Shown: piece by piece, positions 29,282 through 39,503 of the stretch
How positions within the stretch are numbered: position 1 is the first letter of the stretch
Layout: every line of letters begins with the position of its first letter
Assembly (NCBI RefSeq): GCF_001717465.1
Contig: NZ_CP017074.1
Coordinates: 1,702,873-1,766,872 of the forward strand
Length of the DNA stretch: 64,000 bases
Direction of reading: 5' to 3'
Origin: Luteimonas sp. JM171
GTDB taxonomy: Bacteria > Pseudomonadota > Gammaproteobacteria > Xanthomonadales > Xanthomonadaceae
Translations under genes and position numbers: made by a program
Notes under the pieces: generated by a model
The model's database searches: none
Seen by the model: the letters and a program-made list of their open reading frames with translations, nothing else
Told to the model about the DNA's origin: nothing

Positions 29282-29511
29282 TTGATGATTCCGTTGGCGA
29301 GTCGTGCCACTCGCAAGGCGTGACGGGTCAGGTTTCCATGCCGCCATTATCGCCGCTGCCCGGATTTATGCACGCGCCGGCGTGCAGCCGCCCTAGGGTC
29401 CGCCCCAGCTTTCCGCCGCGGGCCCGCTGGGAGACGATGGCGCCACGTGAGTCGTGGCAGGTGAGCGGCACCACGGAAAGGACAACCCCACTTACGACCG
29501 GGAGATTCAAA

Positions 29512-29853
29512 ATGCTGGGTTCAATCGGCGACACGCTCTCCAACTTTGCCAGCAACATGATCGGCAACTTCGTGGACAAGGTGATGGACCTTGCCCCCGG
29601 CCTGATCACCACCGCCCTTGCCAGCGCGGCCAACGCCGTGGTGCCGGGCTCCGGCATCCTGGTGCAGGCCTTCGCGGGCCCGATCGTCCAGGCCGGCGTC
29701 CAGGCCTTCGAACAGGCAGCCTACGACGTGCTGATGCCCGCCGCATCGCAGGCATGGGCCGATGTCGGCCTGCCGGATACCGATGCCGGCAACTTCGTCA
29801 ACCAGCTTGGCAACACCTTCCTGGATGGTGTGCGCCAGGGCCTGGCCGGCTGA
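29512..29853 (+). CDS. Unrecognised small hydrophobic protein (two-gene unit, first gene)
   Basis: 113 aa from ATG 29512, with GGAG eight bases upstream. I do not recognise the family. The chain has no cysteine or histidine, one lysine (K23), one arginine (R108) and nine acidic residues. Residues 28-66 form an Ala/Gly/Val-rich stretch with small-residue spacing (L-I-T-T-A-L-A-S-A-A-N-A-V-V-P-G-S-G) that could pack in a membrane or an oligomer. No signal peptide is evident. It is followed at once by an acidic, helical partner, and both run against the surrounding minus-strand genes. Composition recalls small secreted or pore-type proteins, but that is inference. Confidence 0.7.
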   Translation: MLGSIGDTLSNFASNMIGNFVDKVMDLAPGLITTALASAANAVVPGSGILVQAFAGPIVQAGVQAFEQAAYDVLMPAASQAWADVGLPDTDAGNFVNQLGNTFLDGVRQGLAG

Positions 29854-30183
29854 ATGATGTCGGGACAGGACGACGCCTGGCGCCAGCGCCAGGAGTGGAT
29901 CGAATCGATCACCGGGCTCCGGGATGGCGATGCCATCTCGGAGCACGACCGTGAGATCCTCTATCGCGAGTACGACCGTATGCAGCAGAGCGTGCAGGAA
30001 GCCATGCACGCGATGGCGCCCGAGTACGCCCGCAGGGTGCGCGAGGACGGCAAGGAATCCGCGGATGAGTGGATCCATGCCCGCACGCACGAACTGGGCG
30101 TGGAGAACGGCCGGCGCCTGCGCCAGGAGCTGAAGGAACTGAGCTTCGCCGACGAACTCGAGCTGGACGGTCCCGCCCGCTAA
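29854..30183 (+). CDS. Unrecognised acidic helical protein (two-gene unit, second gene)
   Basis: 109 aa. Its ATG follows the stop of the previous gene directly (TGAATGATG), so the two are almost certainly translated from one message. The protein is strongly charged and predicted to be helical ([19 protein letters not shown], then [21 protein letters not shown]), with no membrane segment, signal peptide or known motif. A soluble partner, chaperone or immunity protein for the hydrophobic first product is possible but not shown. Its stop overlaps the rapZ stop by 4 bp on the other strand. Confidence 0.7.
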   Translation: MMSGQDDAWRQRQEWIESITGLRDGDAISEHDREILYREYDRMQQSVQEAMHAMAPEYARRVREDGKESADEWIHARTHELGVENGRRLRQELKELSFADELELDGPAR

Positions 30184-31055
30184 TCCAGCTGGCGGTGGAA
30201 GGTGGTGACGTCTTCCCAGCCGCGTTCGCGGGCGTGCGCGGCCATGCGTTCGGCCAGGTACACCGAGCGGTGCCGGCCCCCACTGCAGCCGAAGGCCACG
30301 GTGATGTAGCTGCGGGTGTCGGTGCGCAGCCGCGGCAGCCAGTCGTCGAGGAATGCCGCCACCTGGCGGAAGTATTCCTGCACGAGCTCCTGCCCGGCAA
30401 AGTATTCCACCACGGCCTTGTCGCGCCCCGACAGCGGCTTGAGCGTCGGTTCCCAGTGCGGGTTGGGCAGGGCACGGGCGTCGAACACGAAGTCCGCGTC
30501 AGCCGGCACGCCGTGACGATAGGCGAAGGACTCGAACAGCAGTGAGAACGAGGATTCCTGCGACAGCTGGAACTCGGTGATCAGCTGCCGCCGCAGCTGG
30601 TGCACGTTGAGCTCGGTGGTATCGATCACCGCATCGGCCAGCAGCCGCAGCGGCCGCATCACCTGGCGTTCGAGCGCAATCGCATCCGGCAGCGAGAGGC
30701 CCAGGTGGCTGAGCGGATGCCTGCGGCGGGTATCCGCGTAACGCTTGAGCAGCTGCTGGTCCCCGGTTTCAAAGAACACCAGCTTCGGGCTGTATCCCAG
30801 CGCAGCCACCGCCGACAGCCACTGCGGGATGTTGGCCAGGTCATCGTGGCGGTTGCGCACGTCGATGCCCACCGCCAGTTTGCGCGGGGTCCCCGCGTCC
30901 TGGCCGACGCTGCGCACGAAGTCGGGCAGCAGCTCCGCCGGCAGGTTGTCGGTGCAGTAATAACCCAGGTCCTCCAAGGTGTTGAGCGCGACGGACTTGC
31001 CGCTGCCCGACATGCCGCTGACGATCAGCAGCGAGGAATCCGTGGTGCTGGTCAT
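30180..31055 (-). CDS. rapZ: RNase adapter protein RapZ
   Basis: 291 aa. The N-terminal P-loop GMSGSGKS is at residues 14-21, followed by [14 protein letters not shown]. The C-terminal domain has the conserved [17 protein letters not shown]. In E. coli RapZ guides RNase E to the small RNA GlmZ and so tunes glucosamine-6-phosphate synthase. Here it begins 49 bp after the hpf stop, with neither ptsN nor hprK between them as seen in relatives. Confidence 0.96.
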   Translation of the reverse strand: MTSTTDSSLLIVSGMSGSGKSVALNTLEDLGYYCTDNLPAELLPDFVRSVGQDAGTPRKLAVGIDVRNRHDDLANIPQWLSAVAALGYSPKLVFFETGDQQLLKRYADTRRRHPLSHLGLSLPDAIALERQVMRPLRLLADAVIDTTELNVHQLRRQLITEFQLSQESSFSLLFESFAYRHGVPADADFVFDARALPNPHWEPTLKPLSGRDKAVVEYFAGQELVQEYFRQVAAFLDDWLPRLRTDTRSYITVAFGCSGGRHRSVYLAERMAAHARERGWEDVTTFHRQLD

Positions 31056-31104
31056 CGCTCCCCCTGGAGATCCTGGTTGGGCGGCGCCGTGCCGCCCGCC
31101 AATG

Positions 31105-31434
31105 TCAGCCGAAGCTGCCGTCCCTGACCGGGTTCTCGCCGCGGTGGTGGTCGCTCAGCTTGCCCTTGTGCTTGCCCAGCACCCGGTCCAGCTTGTCGTA
31201 GAGCAGGTCGATGGCGGCGTACATGTCCACGCCGGTGGCGAAGGCGTGGTGGGTCTTGCCGGCCACGGACACGGTGGCTTCGGCCTTGTGCATCGGGTTT
31301 TCGAGGCTCAGCTGTGCCCGCAGGTTCATGTGCTGTCCTTCGAAATGGCGCGACAGCCGGCCCAGCTTGGACTCCACGTATTCGCGCAGGGCGGCGGTGA
31401 CCTCGATCTGGTGTCCGTGGGTTTCGATACGCAT
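31105..31434 (-). CDS. hpf: Ribosome hibernation promoting factor (short form)
   Basis: 109 aa from ATG 31432-31434, preferred over one 7 codons upstream because AGGAG lies seven bases before it. [24 protein letters not shown], then [10 protein letters not shown] and the [14 protein letters not shown] segment are the HPF/RaiA pattern. Without the long C-terminal domain it belongs to the short form, which dimerises 70S ribosomes in stationary phase together with RMF. It is normally found just downstream of rpoN, as here. Confidence 0.93.
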   Translation of the reverse strand: MRIETHGHQIEVTAALREYVESKLGRLSRHFEGQHMNLRAQLSLENPMHKAEATVSVAGKTHHAFATGVDMYAAIDLLYDKLDRVLGKHKGKLSDHHRGENPVRDGSFG

Positions 31435-31552
31435 CGGCAGGCTCCTCATGTCCACTGGGTGGTTTCAGGTCGCGCCCGGACAGGTTAACCGAACGCGGGG
31501 GGCAGGCAAGCTGCCGCCCTCCACACCTGTGACCACCGTCGGAGCCGGCAGT

Positions 31553-32974
31553 TCAACCCAGCCTGACGCGCTCGTGGGAAGAGGGGATGTTCAGCGCTTC
31601 CCGGTACTTGGTGACGGTGCGCCGGGCCACCATGACGCCGGCGGCCTTGAGCGCTTCGGCCAGGCGGGCGTCGGAGAGTGGCTTGCCGGGGTTCTCGGCC
31701 TCCACCAGCCGCAGGATCATCTGCTGGATGGCGGTGCTGGATGCCTGGCCGCCGGTGTCGGTGCTGACGCCGGAGGCGAAGAAATCGCGCAGCGGCAGCG
31801 TGCCCCGCGGGGTGTGGACGTACTTGCGCGAGACGGCGCGCGAGACGGTGGACTCATGCATGCCGATCTCGGCCGCCACCTCGCGCAGGGTGAGGGGCCG
31901 CAGGGCCTGCGGGCCGAACTCCAGGAACCCGGACTGCTGGCGGACCAGGCAGTTGGCGACCTTGAGCAGGGTCTCGCCGCGCTGCTGCAGGTTGCGCAGC
32001 AGCCAGCGCGCTTCCTGCAGGCGCCCGCGCAGGTAGCCCGCATCGGCGGGGCTGGCGTGCTGGATCATTGCCTCGTAGCCACGCTGGATGCCCAGCCGGC
32101 TGAGCGGTCCCTCCACCAGGCTCACCTTCCACACGCCCTCGTGGCGGGCGATCACGCAGTCCGGGGTGACGTAGGTGTCGTGCGGCATTTCGCCGATCCG
32201 CGATCCCGGGTGCGGATCCAGCGAGCGCAGCAGCGCCAGCGCCTGGTCCGCGTCCCCGCGGCTGCAGCCTAGTGCCTCCGCCAGGCGCTCTCCGCCCAGC
32301 CGCGGCAGGCTTTCGATCAGCTCCACCACCATGCTTTCGGCCAGGGCCCGGCCCGGGGTCTCCGGATCCATCACCTCCAGCTGAAGCAGCAGGCATTCGC
32401 GCAGGTCGCGGGCACCCACCCCGACCGGGTCCATGTGCTGGATCCGGTGCAGCACGGCCAGGATCTCCTCGTGGGTGCACGCCAGGTCCGGGGCCAGCGT
32501 CTCCACGATCTCGTCGAACGGCACGCGCAGGTAGCCGTCATCCTCGATGGCGTCGATCAGCGCCTCGCCGATCACCCGGTCGCGCGGCGACAGGGGGCTG
32601 AGGTTGAGCTGCCAGGAGAGGTGGTCGCGCAGGCTTTCGGCGCCGCTGACCCGCTCGGTGGGATCCCAGTCGCCGTCGTCGTCGGTGGCGATCCGCGCGC
32701 CGGACTGCCAGCTCTCGGCAATGTCCCACTCGCCATCGGCGCCCGTCGCGCCCTCGCCATCAGGTCCTTCGGCGGCCGCCGGTGCGGGCGCTTCCGGCGC
32801 CGCGGCAGCGGGCGCCTCCTCGATCCATTCCAGCAGCGGATTGGTCTCCACCGCTTCGGTGATCTCGGCTTCCAGCTCCAGCGACGACAGCTGCAGCAGG
32901 TGCAGCGCCTGCTTGAGTTGCGGCGTGAGCACCAGCTGTTGACCCAGCGATGTCTGCAGGCGTTGCTTCATCAT
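31553..32974 (-). CDS. rpoN: RNA polymerase sigma-54 factor
   Basis: 473 aa. Region I (LGQQLVLTPQLKQALHLLQLS) is glutamine/leucine rich and binds activators. An acidic, alanine/proline-rich linker follows. The core-binding and DNA-binding domains include the helix-turn-helix (MHESTVSRAVSRKYVHTPRG) and the RpoN box ARRTVTKYREALNIP near the end. Two adjacent ATGs (32974 and 32971) are possible starts. It sits between lptB and hpf, the standard gammaproteobacterial position. Confidence 0.98.
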   Translation of the reverse strand: MMKQRLQTSLGQQLVLTPQLKQALHLLQLSSLELEAEITEAVETNPLLEWIEEAPAAAAPEAPAPAAAEGPDGEGATGADGEWDIAESWQSGARIATDDDGDWDPTERVSGAESLRDHLSWQLNLSPLSPRDRVIGEALIDAIEDDGYLRVPFDEIVETLAPDLACTHEEILAVLHRIQHMDPVGVGARDLRECLLLQLEVMDPETPGRALAESMVVELIESLPRLGGERLAEALGCSRGDADQALALLRSLDPHPGSRIGEMPHDTYVTPDCVIARHEGVWKVSLVEGPLSRLGIQRGYEAMIQHASPADAGYLRGRLQEARWLLRNLQQRGETLLKVANCLVRQQSGFLEFGPQALRPLTLREVAAEIGMHESTVSRAVSRKYVHTPRGTLPLRDFFASGVSTDTGGQASSTAIQQMILRLVEAENPGKPLSDARLAEALKAAGVMVARRTVTKYREALNIPSSHERVRLG

Positions 32975-33039
32975 TCCCCATGATGCAACGTCCGGGGAGG
33001 CAGGGCCCGGACATGGGTTCCAGTCCGCCGCCGCCGGGG

Positions 33040-33759
33040 CTACAGGCGGAACGTTTCGCCCAGATAGACCCTGCGCACATCGGGATCGGCCAGCAGCACG
33101 TCCGGCGCCCCCTGCGCCAGTACGCTGCCTTCATTGAGGATATACGCCCGGTCGCAGATGCCAAGCGTCTCGCGCACGTTGTGATCGGTGATGAGCACGC
33201 CGATGCCGCGGTTCTTGAGGTGGCGGATGATGCGCTGGATCTCGCCAACGGAGATCGGGTCCACGCCCGCAAACGGTTCGTCGAGCAGGATCAGCCGCGG
33301 CCTGGCGGCCAGGGCGCGGGCGATCTCGACCCGGCGCCGCTCGCCACCCGACAGGCTGGAGCCGTGCTGGCTGGCTACGTGGGTCACCTGCAGCTCGTCC
33401 ATCAGGCTTTCCAGCTCGGCCTCGATGCCCTTGCGGTCCAGGTCCTCGCGCAGCTCCAGCACCAGGCGCAGGTTGTCGGCCACCGACAGCTTGCGGAACA
33501 CCGACGGCTCCTGCGGCAGGTAGCCCACGCCGAGGCGGGCGCGCCGGTACATCGGCTCGGCGGTGATGTCGCGACCGTCCAGTTCGATGCGTCCGGCGTC
33601 GGCCGGCACCAGGCCCACGATCATGTAGAAGCAGGTGGTCTTGCCGGCGCCGTTGGGGCCCAGCAGCCCCACCACCTCGCCGGCGTCCAGGGCGAGGCCG
33701 AAATCGCTGACGACTTCGCGCGAGCGGTAGCGCTTGCGCAGTCCCTCGGCGACCAGCAT
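33040..33759 (-). CDS. lptB: Lipopolysaccharide export ATPase LptB
   Basis: 239 aa, the ABC ATPase of the LptB2FGC complex that extracts LPS from the inner membrane. Walker A is GPNGAGKTT, the signature is [15 protein letters not shown], Walker B is LILLDEP, and the switch histidine follows in [11 protein letters not shown]. The start overlaps the lptA stop by one base (TGATG). Confidence 0.98.
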   Translation of the reverse strand: MLVAEGLRKRYRSREVVSDFGLALDAGEVVGLLGPNGAGKTTCFYMIVGLVPADAGRIELDGRDITAEPMYRRARLGVGYLPQEPSVFRKLSVADNLRLVLELREDLDRKGIEAELESLMDELQVTHVASQHGSSLSGGERRRVEIARALAARPRLILLDEPFAGVDPISVGEIQRIIRHLKNRGIGVLITDHNVRETLGICDRAYILNEGSVLAQGAPDVLLADPDVRRVYLGETFRL

Positions 33760-34277
33760 CAGTTGCCGCCGCCTTCGCGTTCGGCGCGCGGCTGGATCCG
33801 CATCTGCACGCGGCCCGCGCCCTCGCCGCCGGCTTCGACGCGCTCGGACTGCATGTTGTAGACGATGCGCTGGCTGGCCATGTTGCCCTTGGGCTGCTCC
33901 ACGTGGGCGTCGCCGGTGATCACCATGGTCTCGTTGGCCACGTTGTAGTCGATGCGCTGGCCGCGCGCGCTCATGGGCGAGCCGTCGTCCATCTCCTGGC
34001 GCATGGTGGCCGGCGAGCCGGTGATCACCACGCGCTGGATGTCCCCGCCGCGGGCGGTGATCTCGGCGCGCTCGGCCTCCACGTGCATCGTGCCCTGGGT
34101 GATGATCACCCCGCCGGAGAAGACGATCGGCCCGCTCTCGTCGAGCGTGCCCGCCTGGCGGCCGGCGTCGATGTCCATTGGCTGGTTGCGGTCGGAACGG
34201 CGGGCGTCGGCGCTGCCCGCCGCAAGCAGGCCCGCAAGGGCAATCGTAAGCAGGGCGCTAGCGGCGCGAGGGGACAT
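33759..34277 (-). CDS. lptA: Lipopolysaccharide transport periplasmic protein LptA
   Basis: 172 aa from ATG 34275-34277. In-frame ATGs at 34307 and 34322 lack a ribosome site and would lengthen the signal peptide. The leader [25 protein letters not shown] is followed by the OstA-type beta-jellyroll (MDIDAGRQ, then [21 protein letters not shown], and [21 protein letters not shown]). It forms the periplasmic LPS bridge. The start lies inside the 3' end of lptC (20 bp overlap). Confidence 0.93.
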   Translation of the reverse strand: MSPRAASALLTIALAGLLAAGSADARRSDRNQPMDIDAGRQAGTLDESGPIVFSGGVIITQGTMHVEAERAEITARGGDIQRVVITGSPATMRQEMDDGSPMSARGQRIDYNVANETMVITGDAHVEQPKGNMASQRIVYNMQSERVEAGGEGAGRVQMRIQPRAEREGGGN

Positions 34278-34818
34278 AGCGGCTCTTGACCTCGGAGTGG
34301 AATTCATACCGTTTGCTGGCAAGGTCGACCTCCATGCCGCGGCCCTGGATTGTAGAGCCGGGCTGTTCGATGGTCACCCGCTCGTCGCTCTGGGCGACCC
34401 GGGTGTCCGGATAGATGTCCAGCCGCTCGGTCTGCATGGTCACGGGCTGGCCGGCATTGTTGGTGCCCTCGGCGCGCACGTCCTCGCGCAGGTGGAGCTC
34501 GTCGTGGTCGGCGGTCACCAGGGCGGTCCGCGAACGCACCTCCCAGTAGTCGCCGTCGCCGTCCGGCAGCAGGAACAGGGGGGTGTCGATCCGGATCGTG
34601 CGGTCCTGCGGATGCTGTTCAAGCAGCGGTGCGCGCAGGGTGAAGGACTCGGTGCCCTCGTCGCCCAGCGCCGTGAGTTCGAAATCGTGCAGCACGTAAT
34701 CCGAGCGCGCCGGGCCGTCGGATTCGACCAGCGGCGTGGCGCGCTGGCGCCACGCCGACCATGCCGTGACCAGGGCGGCCACCAGCAGCACCAGCACCAG
34801 GGCGGCCCGCCAGCTCAT
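34258..34818 (-). CDS. lptC: LPS export protein LptC
   Basis: 186 aa from ATG 34816-34818. A single N-terminal membrane helix (ALVLVLLVAALVTAWSAW) is followed by a beta-jellyroll (YVLHDFELTALGDEGTESF, then [40 protein letters not shown]). LptC links LptBFG to LptA. The start overlaps the kdsC stop by 4 bp (ATGA). Confidence 0.94.
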   Translation of the reverse strand: MSWRAALVLVLLVAALVTAWSAWRQRATPLVESDGPARSDYVLHDFELTALGDEGTESFTLRAPLLEQHPQDRTIRIDTPLFLLPDGDGDYWEVRSRTALVTADHDELHLREDVRAEGTNNAGQPVTMQTERLDIYPDTRVAQSDERVTIEQPGSTIQGRGMEVDLASKRYEFHSEVKSRYVPSRR

Positions 34819-35369
34819 GCGCCACGCCCGTCGACGATGGCCTTGAGCAGGCCGTCCACCAGGCCCTGGGCCGCCAGCAGCAGGTCGCACAGCTCGCGCG
34901 CGGCGCCTTCGCCGCCGTGGGCCACAGTGTGCCAATGGGCATCGCGCGCCGTCCACGGGTGGGCATTGCCCGGCGCCACGGCCAGGCCCACGGCGCGCAT
35001 GACGGCCAGGTCCGGCAGGTCATCGCCCATGAAGGCCACCTCGTCCATGCCGATTCCCATTTCCGACCGCAGCTGGTCCACCAGGGCAAACTTGTCCGCC
35101 ACAGCGCAATGGGCTTCGATCCGGAGTTCCCTTGCGCGCCGCTCCACGGCTGCACTGGCGCGCGCCGTCACCAGGGTCACCCGGATGCCGGCCTTGCGCA
35201 ACAGGCTCAGGCCCATGCCATCGTGCACGTGGAACGACTTGGTTTCACCGCCGGCCGCATCGAAGTGGATCCGTCCGTCGGTCAGCGTGCCGTCCACATC
35301 GAAGCAGGCCAGCCGGATGCGGGCGGCGCGCGAGAGGATGGCGGGGTCACGGGTGGGAGCAGCCGGCAT
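34815..35369 (-). CDS. kdsC: 3-deoxy-D-manno-octulosonate 8-phosphate phosphatase
   Basis: 184 aa from ATG 35367-35369. An adjacent GTG at 35372 is also possible. The HAD motifs are clear: DVDGTLTDG (nucleophile aspartate), L-V-T-A-R-A-S, and GDDLPDLAVM. KdsC dephosphorylates Kdo-8-phosphate in lipid A core synthesis. The start shares one base with the kdsD stop (TGATG). Confidence 0.96.
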   Translation of the reverse strand: MPAAPTRDPAILSRAARIRLACFDVDGTLTDGRIHFDAAGGETKSFHVHDGMGLSLLRKAGIRVTLVTARASAAVERRARELRIEAHCAVADKFALVDQLRSEMGIGMDEVAFMGDDLPDLAVMRAVGLAVAPGNAHPWTARDAHWHTVAHGGEGAARELCDLLLAAQGLVDGLLKAIVDGRGA

Positions 35370-36379
35370 CACACCACCCGCGCGCGCAGCAGGTCGTGGA
35401 TGTTGAGCGCGCCCACCACGCGCCCGTCCGCATCCAGCACCAGCAGGCCGTTGATCTTGCGCGTTTCCATCAGCCGGGCCGCTTCCACCGCCAGGGCGTC
35501 GCTGCCGATGGTGACCGGCGAGCGGGTCATGACGTCGGCGATACGCGTCGTGCGCACATCCACCGATTCATCGGCCAGGGTCCGCCGCAGGTCACCGTCG
35601 GTGAACAGGCCCAGCAGGCGGCCATCGGCATCCACCACCGAGGTCAGGCCCAGGCGCTTGCGGCTGATCTCCAGCAGCGCCTCGGCCAGGGTGGCGTCTC
35701 CATCCACCCGCGGCACTTCGTCCCCGCCGTGCATCACGTCGCGGATGTGCAGCAGCAGCCGGCGGCCCAGCGCCCCGGCGGGATGGGAGCGGGCGAAGTC
35801 GTCGGCGGTGAAACCGCGCGCATTCAACAGCGCCACCGCCAGGGCATCGCCCACCGCCAGGCTGGCGGTGGTGCTGGAGGTTGGCGCCAGGCTTAGCGGA
35901 CAGGCCTCGGCCGGCACGCTCACGTCCAGGTGCACGTCCGCCTCGCGGGCCAGGGTGGAAGCCTCGCGCCCGGTCATGGCGATCAGCACGTTGCCCTGGC
36001 GGCGCAGACCCGGCAGCAGCATCAGGATCTCGTCCGACTCGCCGGAGTAGGACAGCGCCAGCACCACGTCGGTGTCGGTGATCATGCCCAGGTCGCCGTG
36101 GCCGGCCTCGCCCGGATGCACGTAGAACGCCGGGGTACCGGTGGAGGCCAGCGTCGCCGCAATCTTGCGCGCGATGTGCCCCGACTTGCCCATCCCGGTG
36201 CAGACCACGCGGCCCGCGCACGCGAGCATCCGCTCGCAGGCCTGGCTGAACGCGCCGTCCAGCCGGTCGTGCACGGCCTGGAGCGCGTCCATCTCGATCC
36301 GGATCACGCGCCGCCCGTTTTCCGCGAAGGCGGTGGGGGAGGGCGCGCTGCCGGGTGACTGTGTTGCGGGGTCGGGCAT
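35369..36379 (-). CDS. kdsD: Arabinose-5-phosphate isomerase
   Basis: 336 aa from ATG 36377-36379. A TTG two codons upstream at 36385 has a better spaced GGAAAG. An SIS domain (V-V-C-T-G-M-G-K-S-G-H-I-A-R-K, then LSYSGESDEI and SLAPTSSTTASLAVGDALAV) is followed by two CBS domains (D-V-M-H-G-G-D-E-V-P and D-V-M-T-R-S-P-V-T-I). It makes arabinose-5-phosphate for Kdo synthesis. It heads the kdsD-kdsC-lptC-lptA-lptB-rpoN series and is divergent from ibaG. Confidence 0.97.
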   Translation of the reverse strand: MPDPATQSPGSAPSPTAFAENGRRVIRIEMDALQAVHDRLDGAFSQACERMLACAGRVVCTGMGKSGHIARKIAATLASTGTPAFYVHPGEAGHGDLGMITDTDVVLALSYSGESDEILMLLPGLRRQGNVLIAMTGREASTLAREADVHLDVSVPAEACPLSLAPTSSTTASLAVGDALAVALLNARGFTADDFARSHPAGALGRRLLLHIRDVMHGGDEVPRVDGDATLAEALLEISRKRLGLTSVVDADGRLLGLFTDGDLRRTLADESVDVRTTRIADVMTRSPVTIGSDALAVEAARLMETRKINGLLVLDADGRVVGALNIHDLLRARVV

Positions 36380-36509
36380 GTCCAAGCGCGGTGCTTTCCG
36401 TTAGGCTAACTGGTTCATTTTACGCATGTCCCGCCCGGGAAATGGCCGCGTTGCGCATCGCAGCGGTGGGGCCGCTCAGGCGGGCTTCACAAGCCGGAGC
36501 AGGTCGAGG

Positions 36510-36746
36510 TTGGACGCAAACATCATCCGTGAACTGATCGAACAGGGCATTCCCGGCGCCAGGGTGGAAGTGCAGGGCGCAGATGGCGTGCACTTCGAGG
36601 CGCTGGTGGTGTCGGAGGCTTTCCGCGGCAAGCTGCCGTTGGCCCGCCATCGCATGGTCTACGCCACGCTGGGCGACCGGATGGATACCGGCGAGATCCA
36701 CGCGCTGGCGCTCCGCACGCTGACGCCCGACCAGGTGGAAGGCTGA
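36510..36746 (+). CDS. ibaG: BolA-family protein (IbaG-like)
   Basis: 78 aa from TTG 36510, preferred because the conserved DANIIRELIEQGIPGARVEV starts right after it and GGAG/GAGG lie upstream. No ATG fits. The BolA pattern with H-F-E-A-L-V-V-S-E-A-F and the invariant histidine in L-P-L-A-R-H-R-M-V-Y is present. IbaG binds monothiol glutaredoxin and iron-sulfur clusters. It precedes murA, as in many gammaproteobacteria. Confidence 0.9.
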   Translation: MDANIIRELIEQGIPGARVEVQGADGVHFEALVVSEAFRGKLPLARHRMVYATLGDRMDTGEIHALALRTLTPDQVEG

Positions 36747-38090
<1,344 letters not shown>

Positions 38091-38146
38091 AGGGCGGGCG
38101 GGCAGGTAGGATCTCCGGTTCCCGTCCAACTCCCCGAAACGTTCCC

Positions 38147-38494
38147 ATGCCAACCGAGTTCCTTGCAGGCGCCAGGATTGCCGGGCTGTTCGCGCTCACC
38201 GCGGTTGCGGAGATCGTGGGCTGCTATCTGCCGTACCTGTGGCTCAAGCAGGGCAAGTCCGCGTGGCTGCTGCTTCCCGCGGCGGCGAGCCTGGCGCTGT
38301 TCGTATGGTTGCTCACTCTGCATCCGCAGGCAGCCGGGCGCGTTTATGCGGCCTACGGGGGGATCTATGTCTCGGTGGCGATCCTGTGGCTGTGGATGGT
38401 TGATTCCGTGCGCCCGTCACCCACGGACGTGGCCGGGGTGGCGATCTGCATCGCCGGCATGCTGGTCATCATGCTTGGAGCCCGGGCTGGCTGA
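38147..38494 (+). CDS. YnfA/UPF0060 family membrane protein
   Basis: 115 aa from ATG 38147, with four predicted membrane helices ([70 protein letters not shown]). The A-E-I-V-G-C-Y and A-Y-G-G-I-Y motifs mark the UPF0060/YnfA family, relatives of small multidrug transporters. Substrate unknown. Confidence 0.93.
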   Translation: MPTEFLAGARIAGLFALTAVAEIVGCYLPYLWLKQGKSAWLLLPAAASLALFVWLLTLHPQAAGRVYAAYGGIYVSVAILWLWMVDSVRPSPTDVAGVAICIAGMLVIMLGARAG

Positions 38495-38502
38495 GCCCGG
38501 GC
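38480..38502 (+). terminator. Hairpin at the end of the ynfA-like gene
   Basis: GCCCGGGC at 38480-38487 is repeated at 38495-38502 and, being self-complementary, can form an 8 bp stem with the stop codon in its loop. No T-run follows. It may end transcription weakly. Confidence 0.35.
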
Positions 38503-38566
38503 GCTTGCCCTTGGACGGCATCGCCGCCATCCTGCGCGGCATCCCGAATGCAACAGGGGTATCGAG

Positions 38567-38998
38567 ATGGATGACGACTGCGTCTTCTGCCGGATCATCG
38601 CCGGCCAGGCGCCCGCCAGCGTGGTCAGGGAGGACGCGCTGACGCTGGCGTTCATGGATATGCGGCAGTTCCATCCCGGCCACGTGCTGGTGGTGCCGAA
38701 GGTGCACGTGGCCGACGTGCGCGACCTGGACGACGAGACCGGGGCGGCGATGATGTCGGCGCTGATCGATGTCACCCGGGCCACATCGGCCGCGTTTCCA
38801 TCGCCCGGCATGAGCGTGTGGCATTCCATCGGCGAGGCAGGGGGGCAGGAGGTGTTCCACCTGCACTTCCATGTGCATCCGCGCGAGGAATCCGACCGGG
38901 TGATGGAAATCTATCCTTCCCAGCCCGAGACCCCGGGCCGCGACCTGCTTGAGCAGCTGGCGGCCGCGATCCGGCCGCACCTGGAGCAGGGCGGATGA
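38567..38998 (+). CDS. HIT-family nucleotide hydrolase
   Basis: 143 aa. C-V-F-C-R-I-I-A-G-Q at the N-terminus and the histidine triad in H-L-H-F-H-V-H-P-R place it in the HIT (HINT-like) family, which hydrolyses AMP-linked phosphoramidates or related nucleotides. CxxC near the start may bind zinc. Its stop overlaps the start of the MAPEG gene by 4 bp. Confidence 0.93.
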   Translation: MDDDCVFCRIIAGQAPASVVREDALTLAFMDMRQFHPGHVLVVPKVHVADVRDLDDETGAAMMSALIDVTRATSAAFPSPGMSVWHSIGEAGGQEVFHLHFHVHPREESDRVMEIYPSQPETPGRDLLEQLAAAIRPHLEQGG

Positions 38999-39435
38999 CG
39001 CCAGTCCAGCATCTGGTCGCGGCCTGCGCGGTGATGGTGGGGCTGACGTTCGTGGTTGGGCTGCGGATGTTCCGCGTGCGCGTGGGGGAGATGATGGCCC
39101 GGCGCATCGACCCGCAGTCGGTGGCGCTGTCAGCGCAGCGGGAGCGGCGGCTGGAGGATTCCCGGGCGTCGGACAACTTCAACCACCTGTTCGAGGTGCC
39201 GGTGCTGTTCTACCTGCTGTGCGCGGTGGCCATCGGCGCCGGGTACATACCCGCATGGTTGCCGGTGCTGGCGTGGCTATTCGTGCTCACACGGATTGCC
39301 CACAGCATCATCCAGTGCAGCTACAACAGGGTGATGCACCGTTTCGCCGTGTTCCTGGCAGGGTTCTTCCTGCTCGTGGCGATGTGGGCGATGTACGCGC
39401 TGGCGTTCATCGCCACCGGCGCCGCGCCGGGATGA
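38995..39435 (+). CDS. MAPEG-family membrane protein
   Basis: 146 aa with about four membrane helices. R-A-S-D-N-F-N-H-L-F-E-V-P-V-L-F-Y after the first loop and L-T-R-I-A-H-S-I-I-Q in the third helix are MAPEG signatures. The family includes microsomal glutathione transferases and eicosanoid enzymes. Bacterial members are mostly uncharacterised. It is coupled to the HIT gene. Confidence 0.88.
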   Translation: MTPVQHLVAACAVMVGLTFVVGLRMFRVRVGEMMARRIDPQSVALSAQRERRLEDSRASDNFNHLFEVPVLFYLLCAVAIGAGYIPAWLPVLAWLFVLTRIAHSIIQCSYNRVMHRFAVFLAGFFLLVAMWAMYALAFIATGAAPG

Positions 39436-39503
39436 ACACAATGGTGGGTGGCGGGGACTGGTGATCCGAATGACCGTTGCGGGCCAAGGGAAGGGAGGCT
39501 GTG

